Assembly (NCBI RefSeq): GCF_900104635.1
Contig: NZ_FNWC01000007.1
Span: 1,215,421-1,279,420 of the forward strand
Source of the DNA: Coprococcus phoceensis
GTDB lineage: Bacteria; Bacillota; Clostridia; Lachnospirales; Lachnospiraceae
Direction: 5' to 3'
DNA: 64,000 bases
A program made the translations under genes and the position numbers. Below are positions 39,866 through 49,795 of this stretch, piece after piece. Each line of letters starts with the position of its first letter. Position 1 is the stretch's first letter. The notes beneath the pieces are model-generated. The model had not been told where the DNA came from. It was given only the letters and a program-made list of their open reading frames with translations, and searched no databases.

Positions 39866-42800
39866 TTATCTCTTAGTGCGTCTGATTCTCCAAAGGACAA
39901 TACCGATACCAGCTACTGTCAGTACTGCAATACCAATCGGTAACAGAATCATGGTAGTATCTCCTGTTTTTACTTCCTCTGATTTTTCCGGTGTCTTTGG
40001 AAGTTTCTTGTTCTGGATTTCTTTTACCACTTCTATGACTTTTGTTTTGGCATCTGCATAACTGAATGTGATTTCATAAGTTTCCGTATGTTTTTCATAT
40101 CCGTCCAATGGTTTTGTCTCCGATAATACATAAGTGATCGGTGCTACTGCCTTCCCATCTTCATAAGTAGCAATTGGCAGCAGTTCACTGGTTGCAACGC
40201 CATCTTTATCTGTAGTAAGTTTTCCAACTACTTCTTCTGTTTCTTTATTTTTCAGTTCAAATTCTACATTGGCAAGTGACGTCTGATCTTCTGCATCTGT
40301 TTTCTTAATCACCAACTGTCCCATTGGTACTTCATCTTTCATGGAAACTTTCTGTACTTCTCCAGTTTCCTCTACGGTAAATTCTACATCTTCTGCAATC
40401 AAAAATCCTTCCGGTGCAGCTTCTTCATGAAGGACGTAGGTTTTCCCCGGCTGCAGATATTCGATACGATATGGTTCTTTGGTAGAGATCCATTCTTCTA
40501 CCACATTTCCTTCTTCATCCAGTACTTGCAGCTTAGCACCTTCGATTTCTTGTTCTCCGGTAATATCCGTCTTTGTAATTTCAATCTTGCTATGATCGTC
40601 TTTCATGGAAACTTTCTGGATTTCTCCGGTTTCCTCTACGGTAAATTCCACATCTTCTGCTTTCACATATCCGTTTTCTGTTGGAGCCTGCTCTTCGTGA
40701 AGTATGTACTTACCCGGTTTTAATGCATAAATGATATGCGATTCGTTTGTAGAAGTCCACTCTTCTACTACGTTGCCTTCTTCATCTTGAATCTGTAGTC
40801 TGGCACCTTCCACTTCCTTTTCTCCAGTAATGTCTGTTTTTGTAACTTCAACTTTCGTCGGCTGGTTCTCCACTTCTTTTTGTATAGAAATCACTTCCAA
40901 TTCCGGATCCGTATAAGAAGCATCAATTTCAATCTTCTCTTCATATGGTAGATATCCTGGCAGACCTTCCAGTTCCTTCAGATAATATTTCCCGTGTGGA
41001 ATGGTATCCGAGTACTTCAATTTTCCTTCTTGATCTGTTTTTTCAACTGCTACCAGTTCATCTTTTTTCACCACAACTTTTCCTGCTGCATTTACAATAT
41101 CTTCTCCTGCATACAATCCAAATGAAACCCCTTCCAGTGGCTCTTTTGTGGCTTCCGATTTTTTCAGCACTTCAATTTCCACTTTCTGCCGTTGATTCTT
41201 GATTTCCTTTGTTACATAGTCAACTGCCACTTCTTGTCCTTTATAGGTGATTTCAAAATCCTGTTCGGCTGGATCTAGCACAAAGGAATCTCCTGTTTTA
41301 GTCTCTTTGATATAGAATTTGCCAATCGGAAGATTATTTAAAGTTCCCTTTCCTTTTTCATCTGTTACAATTGTTCCAACCAATGCATCTTTTTCAAAAC
41401 GTATGATCCGGTTGCCCTCACTGTCCATCTGCCCATCTGGCGAATAAATGGTTTCTCTTGCATGGATAGAAAATTCTGCCCCAGCAAGCCCCTGTTCTTC
41501 ATACTCAAACTCATATCCTTTTTCCGTTTCCATAGCATCTTCTCCAGTAAACAGGTTGGACACTTTATTGACTACTTTTGCCAGACCATTTTTTAATTTT
41601 GTCAGTATCTGGTCTGTTATTTTTTCGGCACCTATAAGCACCTCTCCTGTTTTTTGGATTGTCAGGCTTCCTACTGCCTCATCGTTTTTTACTTCCACGA
41701 CTACAATATACTTTCCAGTTTCTTCTTCCACCTCATGTACGGTATTGCTGTCTACTTTGATGGTAATGGATTTTCTTGGAGCTTTTTCATAAGTTCCTTC
41801 TTTTGTCACCTCATTTAAAGGAAGTATTTCCTCTCCCTTTTTTAACACCTGCTCAAATCCTGTCTGCACAAACAGTTCTGGGCTTTTTACTTCTTCAATC
41901 CGGTAGGTACCCATTTTTAACGGTTCTGGTGTCAGAAGATAGCCTTCCTCATTTGTTTCAAACACCTCAATGGTTTCCGGTTTTGGATACCGTACTTTCA
42001 TCGTGACATATTTCTTTTTCTCCACATCATAGATTTTATAATGGGCACTATTCTTTAAAATCGGGAGATCAGTCTGAGCATCCTTTTTGATGATTTTAAA
42101 ATAGAATTGCATTGGACGGTCATTAAAGACACGCCATACCTGTGGTTCTCTGCTGTCCTCATCAATGGTAACCAAAAACGGCTGAATCTCTTCCATATTT
42201 TCCGGAACGGTACTTTCGATACATACATATTTTCCATACGGAAGTTCCGGGGAACATAAATATCCCTTTTTGTCCGTAAACATTTCTTCTGTCTGTATCT
42301 TCTCTCCATTTTGATAATAAGAAGCAGTTTCCTCTTTACTAAAATCATATCCAATAAAATCCTGTGGAACAAATTCTGCTCCATTGTCTGGTTTTAGGGT
42401 ACCATCTTTTACTTTTGAAAGCTCGCTGATCAGATACACTTTAAATCCGGCACCCTCCAGTAATTCTGTTTCTGTCTGGTTTCCGTCATCACTGATTTTA
42501 ATCAATTGGAATGCCTGTTTTTTTATGGTCTCCAAAACCGTTACATTTTTCTTTACGATTTCCACATCCTGTCCTTCATACGCAAGTTCCACCGGATATT
42601 TCGTTTTATCCAATAGATATGCATTGGACGGCGGTGCAGATATTTCCTGTACATAGTATTTTCCAAGATACAAGTCTTTGAAATGCAGGACACCTTTTTC
42701 TATAGTTCCCTGCATGACTAACTGATCCTTTTTATAAAGCAGTCCTGTCTTTCCATTTGGATGTTGGATATCTTCTGCAGCATATAATCCATAAACTGCC

Positions 42801-45175
42801 CCATTTAAATCTCCGTCTCCCTGGCTTACTGAGTCCTGTGTATCTTTGTCTATTTTCTTGATATGGACTTCTCCACGTACCTCTTTATTTTGGAAGGTAT
42901 GTGTAAAGGTGTATGTATACGTTTTGTCATTTTTATATTCATAAAAGAATTCATAACTGCCATTCCCTTTGAAGTACAACGAAGGAGCCTGAATTTCTTC
43001 TACTTCATAATGAAAACCGATTGGGATATCCACAGTAAATATAGCCTTTCCATTCTCGCCGGACTCTGCTTTCTGGATCAAAGTTCCCTTTGTGACCAGA
43101 ACAGAACCATCTGCACCGGTAATATCTTCTTTTGCATACAGACCAAAAATTGCCCCTTTCAGAGCCGCCTCATCATTGATTGATTGTTTCAGTACTTCCA
43201 CAGATACCTTCGGTCTAGCATTCTCATACTGCGTTTCTTCCTCAACGACTTCTACTGTCTGCCCCGCATAAGAAATGGTTACTACATGGGTACGTTCTTC
43301 TTCCGTTTTCCCTATGGTCAGCGTATCTGGTGCCTGCTGTTCTACTACTTTATAAGTTCCAAGGTACAGCATACCCGAAGAACAGCTTCCATCTTCTTTC
43401 GTCTCCATTTCTGCTGCCAAATCTCCTGCTTGATAGATTTTTGTCTGTTTATCCTGACTGTAAATATCTTCAGCGGCATAAATCTTATATTTTGCTCCTG
43501 CAAATGCTGCATTTGTATAAAGGAACTGAAGGTTTCCTTCCTCTCCGGATACTCCAGTCAGTTTCTCTCCCTGCTTATGTACAACTATTTTCCCTTTCTG
43601 TTCCTCATTTTTCACAGTCAGCATCTGTGTTTTTGCCACTTCCAGATTGACATTATAAGAATTCGTATTCAGTTTATACCCTTTCGGTGCAGTGATTTCC
43701 TTGATATACACCGTATCCTGTGTCTTTGTCAGTTCCGCTTTGGTTGCTCCTTTTTCATTGGTAGGAGGCATCTTCAGTATCAGATCTGTACAAGCCTGAT
43801 CTCTATAAATTCCAAAAACAGCCCCTGCAAGTTTTACACTGCTCTTTGCGTCTTCTTTGATCACTTCAACCCAAGCGATATCCATCCATTGAATGGAAAA
43901 GGAAACCGATGCACTCGGTTCTTCATAAAAATCCCCATATCCAATATCCTGATTTCCAGATCCAGTTGAAACAACCAACGTTTTCCATTGTGCCCCTACC
44001 TGGCCACCCAGATTACCGCTTTCCCATGTTCCATGTACCGTTTTTAAAGCTGTAAAATAAAAAGTGGTTCCTCCATGGATTTTGACTGTGCCACCTGTTT
44101 GTTCTTTTCCGGCTGTATCATGATAGGTAATTCCTTCTGGCAAAGGCAAGGTGATATAATTTCTATGGTCTCCATTCAATGTAATATTCTTTGTCTTCTG
44201 CATATCTCTTTCCAAAAAAGCTGTTTCTTTTGTGGAAGAAAGGCTGATGGCAGCACTTGGCGGTGCTTCCTGCCCGCAAAGGTAATTGATATATTCCATG
44301 ACGCTATAGCGTTTCAATCCGTCCTGCGTGCAGCCCACGAATGCCACCTCCGCTCCGCCGTAACAATAACTTGCTGCTAAATGTGTCAGGACATATTTGA
44401 TGTCATTGCTGTAGTTCTTTAGATATTCCCCAGTTAAATCTCCCGGTCCTCCATATCCGTAATACAAAACCTTCTGTAAGTTTAAATTGCTTTCATAAAG
44501 TTCAGCAACATAATCGGAAGAAGGCGGGGACTGTAAGTTTGATTCCAGACAGTATGCAATCCGGTCATTGACATAGAAATAACAGGTACTGTAAGAACCT
44601 AAATCACTTGGATATACAATCTTCTTTCCTTTCACTAAAGAAGCTTTTTCTCTCGCCTGTTCTATGGAAGATGGTACAACAGAAAATAAAACCCCCGTTT
44701 CTTCCTTTAACGCACTGGTATCAATATTGGCGCCATCCGGCTCTGTATCTTCCTCCCCGCTTTTTTGTTCTTTCTTCTGTTTCCTGTCCTTTTTCGGACT
44801 CTCTCCTTCTTTTCCCGATTCCTTTACAATGATTTTTCGTGTAATCTCATAAGATTCCCCGGAAGGTTTATGCACCTGATAAATGCAGTCATACATTCCA
44901 GGTCTATCTGCATCAAACAATTTTCCATCTTTATCTGCTGCCAAAACAAAGGAAATTTTTTCGCCTTCCTTTACAGAAATACCCGTAAAGTCTGAATCCG
45001 GGTCAAAAGTTTCCCCCTGCTTGATGGTAATGTCCTCTGCCTGTGTTTCCTCTTTACTCTCTGTCTGCTCTATTGATGCTGCCATAGTACTGCTTGCCCC
45101 TGTCAAAAGGGAAGAACACCCTAATAAAACTGCTAAAAAACCTGCTGTGCATCGGTTTTTCCATGTTGTTTTCAA
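39866..45175 (-). CDS. Thioester-domain and multi-Cna-B/SpaA surface protein with sortase signal
   Basis: 1,769 residues from a TTG at 45175, chosen because GGAGAG lies ten bases upstream and a signal peptide follows (TAGFLAVLLGCSSLLTG). Residues 160-400 match a TQXA thioester domain (RIAYCLESNLQSPPSSDYVA with the bond-forming Cys, then KVLYYGYGGPGD). Then about eleven SpaA/Cna-B-like domains of 75-130 residues, each opening with a K-containing strand (VEVIKEDAKSSVKLAGAVFG; VEVTKTDITGEKEVEGARLQ) and closing near an E-containing strand, which form internal isopeptide bonds. The C-terminus has LPKTP and VKTGD, a 20-residue membrane helix and basic tail RRTKR. It is presumably anchored by the neighbouring class B sortase and binds host surfaces. 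Confidence 0.9.
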   Translation of the reverse strand: MKTTWKNRCTAGFLAVLLGCSSLLTGASSTMAASIEQTESKEETQAEDITIKQGETFDPDSDFTGISVKEGEKISFVLAADKDGKLFDADRPGMYDCIYQVHKPSGESYEITRKIIVKESGKEGESPKKDRKQKKEQKSGEEDTEPDGANIDTSALKEETGVLFSVVPSSIEQAREKASLVKGKKIVYPSDLGSYSTCYFYVNDRIAYCLESNLQSPPSSDYVAELYESNLNLQKVLYYGYGGPGDLTGEYLKNYSNDIKYVLTHLAASYCYGGAEVAFVGCTQDGLKRYSVMEYINYLCGQEAPPSAAISLSSTKETAFLERDMQKTKNITLNGDHRNYITLPLPEGITYHDTAGKEQTGGTVKIHGGTTFYFTALKTVHGTWESGNLGGQVGAQWKTLVVSTGSGNQDIGYGDFYEEPSASVSFSIQWMDIAWVEVIKEDAKSSVKLAGAVFGIYRDQACTDLILKMPPTNEKGATKAELTKTQDTVYIKEITAPKGYKLNTNSYNVNLEVAKTQMLTVKNEEQKGKIVVHKQGEKLTGVSGEEGNLQFLYTNAAFAGAKYKIYAAEDIYSQDKQTKIYQAGDLAAEMETKEDGSCSSGMLYLGTYKVVEQQAPDTLTIGKTEEERTHVVTISYAGQTVEVVEEETQYENARPKVSVEVLKQSINDEAALKGAIFGLYAKEDITGADGSVLVTKGTLIQKAESGENGKAIFTVDIPIGFHYEVEEIQAPSLYFKGNGSYEFFYEYKNDKTYTYTFTHTFQNKEVRGEVHIKKIDKDTQDSVSQGDGDLNGAVYGLYAAEDIQHPNGKTGLLYKKDQLVMQGTIEKGVLHFKDLYLGKYYVQEISAPPSNAYLLDKTKYPVELAYEGQDVEIVKKNVTVLETIKKQAFQLIKISDDGNQTETELLEGAGFKVYLISELSKVKDGTLKPDNGAEFVPQDFIGYDFSKEETASYYQNGEKIQTEEMFTDKKGYLCSPELPYGKYVCIESTVPENMEEIQPFLVTIDEDSREPQVWRVFNDRPMQFYFKIIKKDAQTDLPILKNSAHYKIYDVEKKKYVTMKVRYPKPETIEVFETNEEGYLLTPEPLKMGTYRIEEVKSPELFVQTGFEQVLKKGEEILPLNEVTKEGTYEKAPRKSITIKVDSNTVHEVEEETGKYIVVVEVKNDEAVGSLTIQKTGEVLIGAEKITDQILTKLKNGLAKVVNKVSNLFTGEDAMETEKGYEFEYEEQGLAGAEFSIHARETIYSPDGQMDSEGNRIIRFEKDALVGTIVTDEKGKGTLNNLPIGKFYIKETKTGDSFVLDPAEQDFEITYKGQEVAVDYVTKEIKNQRQKVEIEVLKKSEATKEPLEGVSFGLYAGEDIVNAAGKVVVKKDELVAVEKTDQEGKLKYSDTIPHGKYYLKELEGLPGYLPYEEKIEIDASYTDPELEVISIQKEVENQPTKVEVTKTDITGEKEVEGARLQIQDEEGNVVEEWTSTNESHIIYALKPGKYILHEEQAPTENGYVKAEDVEFTVEETGEIQKVSMKDDHSKIEITKTDITGEQEIEGAKLQVLDEEGNVVEEWISTKEPYRIEYLQPGKTYVLHEEAAPEGFLIAEDVEFTVEETGEVQKVSMKDEVPMGQLVIKKTDAEDQTSLANVEFELKNKETEEVVGKLTTDKDGVATSELLPIATYEDGKAVAPITYVLSETKPLDGYEKHTETYEITFSYADAKTKVIEVVKEIQNKKLPKTPEKSEEVKTGDTTMILLPIGIAVLTVAGIGIVLWRIRRTKR

Positions 45176-45331
45176 TAAACAATCTCTCCTTTCTCTTTGT
45201 TGTTTTTTCAAATGGGCAGTTCCATTTTCGGGAATATGCTGCATATCAAAAACTGCCCTGCTTCCCATTTTTCTTTAAGGTCTATCCCGAATCATCCACT
45301 TCTCTCCTTTCTCATGGCACTTTAAACCATG

Positions 45332-45365
45332 CAAAAAAGGAACTGCTTTTGCAATTCCTCTTTTG
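45332..45365 (-). terminator. Leftward terminator after the primase-like gene
   Basis: Minus-strand stem AGGAATTGC / GCAGTTCCT with a T-rich loop, followed by T6, just after the stop at 45382. Confidence 0.75.
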
Positions 45366-45381
45366 CACATTTTAAAAATAG

Positions 45382-46704
45382 CTATTTTCTATTTTCCCTG
45401 ATTTCCTTTGTCAGCCAGTCATCAATCCCTTTTTCATGTTCTGCCCATAAACCGTCCGGATCCAGGTCCCACTGATTACGGTTGCAGGATAGAGAAAGTT
45501 CCTCACAGATATGGTATGTATGGTTACAGCCTTTTCGTATAGTATCCCGTTTCAATCTTTTTTTCGGACATTCAAAATCCGGATTCCCTTTTTTCTTCCT
45601 GTCTTCACACTCCTCACAGATTTCACTATACTTTTGGTCGCAGACAAGCCTAAGCTGCTTATCCATGTCATATACTTCCTCCACATAAGAAAGTCCACGT
45701 TTTTTTAATACTTGCAAAACCTCATACAAATCTCTCCAATTTCCAATCCCCGGATTTCCAAGGAATGTTTTTCCGGATACCTGATGGGCTATCTCTGCTT
45801 TTAAAATTCCTTCCGTTACATAAATCTCACTGCCTTCAGTTTTTTCAGATACTCCTACAATACTGCTGATTCCACACCCTTTCTTCTGGTTTGCACTAGA
45901 AAGCCATACATATTTATTTTTTCCTTTGGGATGATCCAAACGTATCTGAAATCCTGCCAGATATTTATCTACCGTATAAACAGGGCAAAGATATCCTCTG
46001 TTTCCTTCATAAAAATTAAGATCCCAGTTTCCTTCCCAATTAATATAAAAACTTGGAACACCTTCCAATCGGAATCCTTCTTTTATCAGCCGTCTCGCGA
46101 TCTGTTGCGAATCCTCCTCACTGGTACTTTTATATCCCTTTTCTTCCATGTGCAGGATCATCTCCCTATCTGCCCCTCTTCTCTCCAGATCTTTGCGATG
46201 ATACTCCTTCAGTTCCAGATAAGAGAGCATTTTTTTATAAACCTGATGCCGCTGTTCCAGATTCACTGGTTCAGCCAGATATTCTTTCTGTTTTCTCGCC
46301 CGTTTCTTAATCCCCTGGCTTTCTTCCTGCATTGCCTGCCGCGTCTTTTTCTTTCTGCCGGGTTCTTTCTGCTTTCTTCTATAAATTTCCCGGTATGCCT
46401 TTTTATACCGGTCTTTTCCTGTCAGATGACAAAGTTCCGCATAAAGTGTCAGCATATTATGGCCGGTTCCACAATCAAAACAATGAAAGACATTCATGAT
46501 TTTTCCCTCTGCACAGATACAGATGCTTGCCTTTCCTCTTGCATCACCACAAAATGGACATACAACATTTGCTGCATTCTGGGTATCTTTTACCTGGTAT
46601 CCACTTTTACAGTTTTCTAAAAATTCCATATCCAGCATCTTTGCTACATCAAAAATAGTGAACGGGGCAACCGGATCAGATTCTGTACACTTTCTTTTTT
46701 TCAT
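45382..46704 (-). CDS. CHC2 zinc-finger primase-like protein (DUF3854/Toprim type)
   Basis: 440 residues. CHC2-type zinc finger at about 49-80: CPFCGDARGKASIC..., then NVFHCFDCGTGHNMLTLY. A Toprim-like segment appears at about 290 (GSEIYVTEGILKAEIAHQVS), matching DUF3854. The middle is basic (RKKKTRQAMQEE). Such proteins occur in plasmids and conjugative elements and probably prime replication of transferred DNA. Several extra cysteines near 385-415 (CEECEDRKKK) may bind a second zinc. Confidence 0.85.
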   Translation of the reverse strand: MKKRKCTESDPVAPFTIFDVAKMLDMEFLENCKSGYQVKDTQNAANVVCPFCGDARGKASICICAEGKIMNVFHCFDCGTGHNMLTLYAELCHLTGKDRYKKAYREIYRRKQKEPGRKKKTRQAMQEESQGIKKRARKQKEYLAEPVNLEQRHQVYKKMLSYLELKEYHRKDLERRGADREMILHMEEKGYKSTSEEDSQQIARRLIKEGFRLEGVPSFYINWEGNWDLNFYEGNRGYLCPVYTVDKYLAGFQIRLDHPKGKNKYVWLSSANQKKGCGISSIVGVSEKTEGSEIYVTEGILKAEIAHQVSGKTFLGNPGIGNWRDLYEVLQVLKKRGLSYVEEVYDMDKQLRLVCDQKYSEICEECEDRKKKGNPDFECPKKRLKRDTIRKGCNHTYHICEELSLSCNRNQWDLDPDGLWAEHEKGIDDWLTKEIRENRK

Positions 46705-46734
46705 ACCATTTTAACCTTTCTGGAAATATCCCCT

Positions 46735-46772
46735 TATAAAAACGGAAAAGGCATGACCTGCACGCCTCTTCC
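46735..46772 (-). terminator. Leftward terminator after the ERF gene
   Basis: Minus-strand stem GGAAgAGGCgTG / CAtGCCTtTTCC with loop CAGGT, followed by GTTTTTAT. Confidence 0.65.
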
Positions 46773-46787
46773 TTATTCTTTAACTTT

Positions 46788-48203
46788 CTAAGCAGCTTTT
46801 TGTTCACAGCTTTCCAATAAAAGCTGTGCAGCTTCTTTCATTTTAAAATCTGACCCCCTGTATTCCTTCGCAAACCATTGCAACTGCCGGTAACCCGCTT
46901 CTGTTTCAAGCATCTCCCCAAATGTTTTTCCTTCAAACAAAGCATAAGGGCAGATTACTTTTTTGGCTTCTTCTACCGTCAGAGGTTTCTTCTCTGTTTC
47001 ACTTTCCATATCTCTTTGTAACTGCAAGAAAAAGTCATCTTCATCTACCTCTTCAAAGGGAACCTCTTCTTTTACCGCTTCAAAATCTTCTGACTGCTCG
47101 GAAATAACCGATTCTTCTTTCCTGTCCTCTTCTTTATCAATTTCTTGAGATTCATCTGCTGTTTTTGTCTCATTGGTTTTTGTTTCCTGTTTCTCGGATG
47201 ATTCTGGCTGATGTGCTGAAAAATCCAAAAGATTCATCTGTCCAAAATCCTCCTCATTTTTTTGAGATTTTAAAGAAGAACTTTTTGTTTCTTTCTTCTT
47301 CTCTTCTTTTATCTTTTCTCCTGAAACATTTTCTTTTTTCTCAGGTTCCTGTACTGCTTTGTCGGCTTTCAAATCTTTTGTAGAAAGATGCTCAGATATG
47401 CCTTCTCCATCTTTCCCTAAAAATTCTGGCTGTATATCCCCTGCCTCTGATTTTTTTGTCTCTTCTTCTGTTTTCAAAGGTTCCAATGTTTCCGACAGTT
47501 CCAAGTATTGTTGTTCTTCCCTCTCCACCTCGTGATATTCTGCATCTTCTCCTGTATCTTCTGCTTCGTTTTCTTTCAAAAAATCTGCAGGATCTGGAAG
47601 AAAATCTACTTGTTTGATGTTTTCCTTCTTTTGATTCATATCTGTCACTGGTGGTTGTGATAAAGGGCTGTCTGCTATTACATCAGAAGACTCTTTCGCT
47701 GATTTCTGTGGTTTTACCGGCACTTCTATTTTTTTCTGTTCTGCATTTCCTTTCGATTTGTCCGGCCCATTTGGTGGTGTACCTTTCATATCTGGATCTT
47801 CTGTTTCCTGTTTCATACGGAATTTATATAAAAAGAAGTATTTAAACCCATACGTCCATGCTGCCCCTTTCGCTTTTGCAGGTGAATCCAGATGATCGCC
47901 TACCAATTGGATACTCACCCGTTCTTTTTCATTCAGACAATCTGCATTGACAATAAAGAAGGTAAGTTTTGCCGTATAAATCCAACTGCCATCAACTTTG
48001 CTGTAAGTTGCATCTGTTTCTTCCAATTCCTGCAAACAGATGTGATACTTTGTAAACGCTGGATTTAAAAGTTCAAAGATATCATCAATCTTTACAAAAT
48101 CGTAATCTACTTCGTCTGAATAATGCTTTTTTAATAGTTTGGGCATTTCATTTGATATTGCAATCAATTTTTGCTGTAAATTCATCGTTTCTTTGTTTTC
48201 CAT
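46788..48203 (-). CDS. ERF-family single-strand annealing protein with long acidic linker
   Basis: 471 residues from ATG at 48203 (AGGAGG upstream). Residues 1-140 match the ERF fold: LQQKLIAISNEMPKLLKKHY, then DDIFELLNPAFTKYHICLQE and GDHLDSPAKAKGAAWTYGFK. Residues 150-400 are a low-complexity K/E/S/P linker. The final 65 residues (CPYALFEGKTFGEMLETEAG, RQLQWFAKEY) form a small domain often appended to phage and element exonuclease or recombinase proteins. It should anneal complementary strands during recombination of the element. Confidence 0.82.
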   Translation of the reverse strand: MENKETMNLQQKLIAISNEMPKLLKKHYSDEVDYDFVKIDDIFELLNPAFTKYHICLQELEETDATYSKVDGSWIYTAKLTFFIVNADCLNEKERVSIQLVGDHLDSPAKAKGAAWTYGFKYFFLYKFRMKQETEDPDMKGTPPNGPDKSKGNAEQKKIEVPVKPQKSAKESSDVIADSPLSQPPVTDMNQKKENIKQVDFLPDPADFLKENEAEDTGEDAEYHEVEREEQQYLELSETLEPLKTEEETKKSEAGDIQPEFLGKDGEGISEHLSTKDLKADKAVQEPEKKENVSGEKIKEEKKKETKSSSLKSQKNEEDFGQMNLLDFSAHQPESSEKQETKTNETKTADESQEIDKEEDRKEESVISEQSEDFEAVKEEVPFEEVDEDDFFLQLQRDMESETEKKPLTVEEAKKVICPYALFEGKTFGEMLETEAGYRQLQWFAKEYRGSDFKMKEAAQLLLESCEQKAA

Positions 48204-48226
48204 CCTTTGTCCTCCTATTCTTTTCA

Positions 48227-49207
48227 TTAAGCAGCCTGTTTCTGCTCGGCCATAACATTGTAATACCAGATATTCCTTGCCCCTACCTGATAAATCTCTT
48301 CTACATCCCAGATTTTATCTACCCCATACTTTTCTTTCAGACGTTTCCTTTCTTGTCCGGATATCTGACTAAGCGGGTACTTTCCGTTTGTATTTTTTAA
48401 CACCTCTGCATCGATATGGAAATATTCAAAAACACCTTGTTTCCCTCTAACAACTACGATTACGGTATGATGTACTTTTTCCAACGCATTTCTCAGTGTC
48501 CTGATTTTTTCAATCCGTTCTGGCTGTTTCTTCAATAAAAGTTGCACTTTACTGTTTACTTCTGTTTCAAAAATCCGGCGCATGGTTTCCCGATGCTGCA
48601 GTTCTCTCGCCCAGGCTTTTCCTAATTTTCGAATAACAGTCTTACGCTTTTTTAAATAACGAAAATACAGCCGGTTATCGAACACATACGTTTCTCCATT
48701 AAATGCAAATTCCGGTTGTGGAATCAGCTGGTCTGCCACAGATGTTTTTTCAAAGATCACATCTCCTGCAGCCTGTTCGATCAATTCCCGGTATTTCCAT
48801 GCAACTGCTGCTCTTTCAACTGCGGTAATTGAAATCTCCTTGTTTTCCTTCTCCAGTTTCTTTTGTGCATACTCCTGAACTTTATGTTCCAAACAATGCA
48901 TACAACCACGTTGGAAGCGGAATTTTTTCCCTTCTGGGATATTTAGCAAAGTACGCAGAGAATATGCAACATCTGTAAATTCAAAAGTCTTCTGGTTAAA
49001 AAGTCCGACAAAATCCATGCCCTGATATAAGTGACTAGCTCTATTTTCCATGTCTGGTCCCATATACACAAAAGTAAAACCTCGACTGGAAACCTTAGTA
49101 AACACCGCATCTCCTGTCAGAAGAGCTGGATTGTTCTTTTTTCTAAGCCATTTGAAAAATCGTTTTGCAAATGCATTGCCCTTTGCCCACTTTGGTACAT
49201 TTCTCAT
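48227..49207 (-). CDS. Uncharacterised element protein, 326 residues
   Basis: ATG at 49207 with AAAGGAGAAAAAG upstream. Basic and helical overall; N-terminal WAKGNAFAKRFFKWLRKKNN, a CMHCLEH motif near 110 and a C-terminal region EKYGVDKIWDVEEIYQVGAR. It starts 19 bases after the upstream gene. I do not recognise the family; the position with ERF and primase-like genes suggests a DNA-maintenance accessory. Confidence 0.65.
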   Translation of the reverse strand: MRNVPKWAKGNAFAKRFFKWLRKKNNPALLTGDAVFTKVSSRGFTFVYMGPDMENRASHLYQGMDFVGLFNQKTFEFTDVAYSLRTLLNIPEGKKFRFQRGCMHCLEHKVQEYAQKKLEKENKEISITAVERAAVAWKYRELIEQAAGDVIFEKTSVADQLIPQPEFAFNGETYVFDNRLYFRYLKKRKTVIRKLGKAWARELQHRETMRRIFETEVNSKVQLLLKKQPERIEKIRTLRNALEKVHHTVIVVVRGKQGVFEYFHIDAEVLKNTNGKYPLSQISGQERKRLKEKYGVDKIWDVEEIYQVGARNIWYYNVMAEQKQAA

Positions 49208-49235
49208 ATTCTTTTTCTCCTTTTCTGTTTGTTTT

Positions 49236-49784
49236 TTATACAAATGGAAGACAGTATGAAGATGCCCAATACCGTATCTTTTCCATTGTCTGCTCTTTCT
49301 CACATTCCACCCACAGCCACTCCAATAGAAATTCTGTGAGTATTTGCTGTTTCTCCTTATCCATAGTTACAAGTTCTAACCAGAAAGCTTTCATAAACCG
49401 ATCTTTTTCAGAATCTGTCAATTGACCTAAAATGATTTCCAGCTGCTTTTCTGGTTCTCCTTTGATTTTCCGTATTCTGAAAATACGCTTTCTTCTGCAT
49501 GTTGGAAGCGTCATAGGACAGGAGAATGCTTCTTTTGCCATATCTACTGCCCACAATTCTTCATCGTCCCATGGTGTGAATAACGACAGCCTGTAGATCC
49601 AGTGTGTAACCAGATAGGCCATATTTTTTCTGACTGTCCCTCCACGCCTTTGCAAAGCAGAAAAGATTTTCTGTATTCCCGCTTTCTCTTTACCGGCATT
49701 TTTAGCAGAAATCTCTTCTGCAATGGAAACCAGCGTCTTTGCATAATAAATGCCAAGTTCTTTCTTTCCCTTTTTGTAACCCAT
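49236..49784 (-). CDS. Uncharacterised element protein, paralogue of its neighbour
   Basis: 182 residues, ATG at 49784 with TAGGAG upstream. Helical. The segment VRKNMAYLVTHWIYRLSLFT and DMAKEAFSCPMTLPT aligns loosely with VGRNLLEYPVCDRFTFLCLN and LAKKIFEHDIEFPVL of the upstream gene, so the two are probably old duplicates. A CRRKR basic patch follows. Function unknown. Confidence 0.65.
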   Translation of the reverse strand: MGYKKGKKELGIYYAKTLVSIAEEISAKNAGKEKAGIQKIFSALQRRGGTVRKNMAYLVTHWIYRLSLFTPWDDEELWAVDMAKEAFSCPMTLPTCRRKRIFRIRKIKGEPEKQLEIILGQLTDSEKDRFMKAFWLELVTMDKEKQQILTEFLLEWLWVECEKEQTMEKIRYWASSYCLPFV

Positions 49785-49795
49785 ATTCTTTTCTC

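Noticed and set aside
41448-44000. Long forward frames opposite the big surface protein
   Set aside because: They mirror the repetitive Cna-B domains in antisense and lack start signals.
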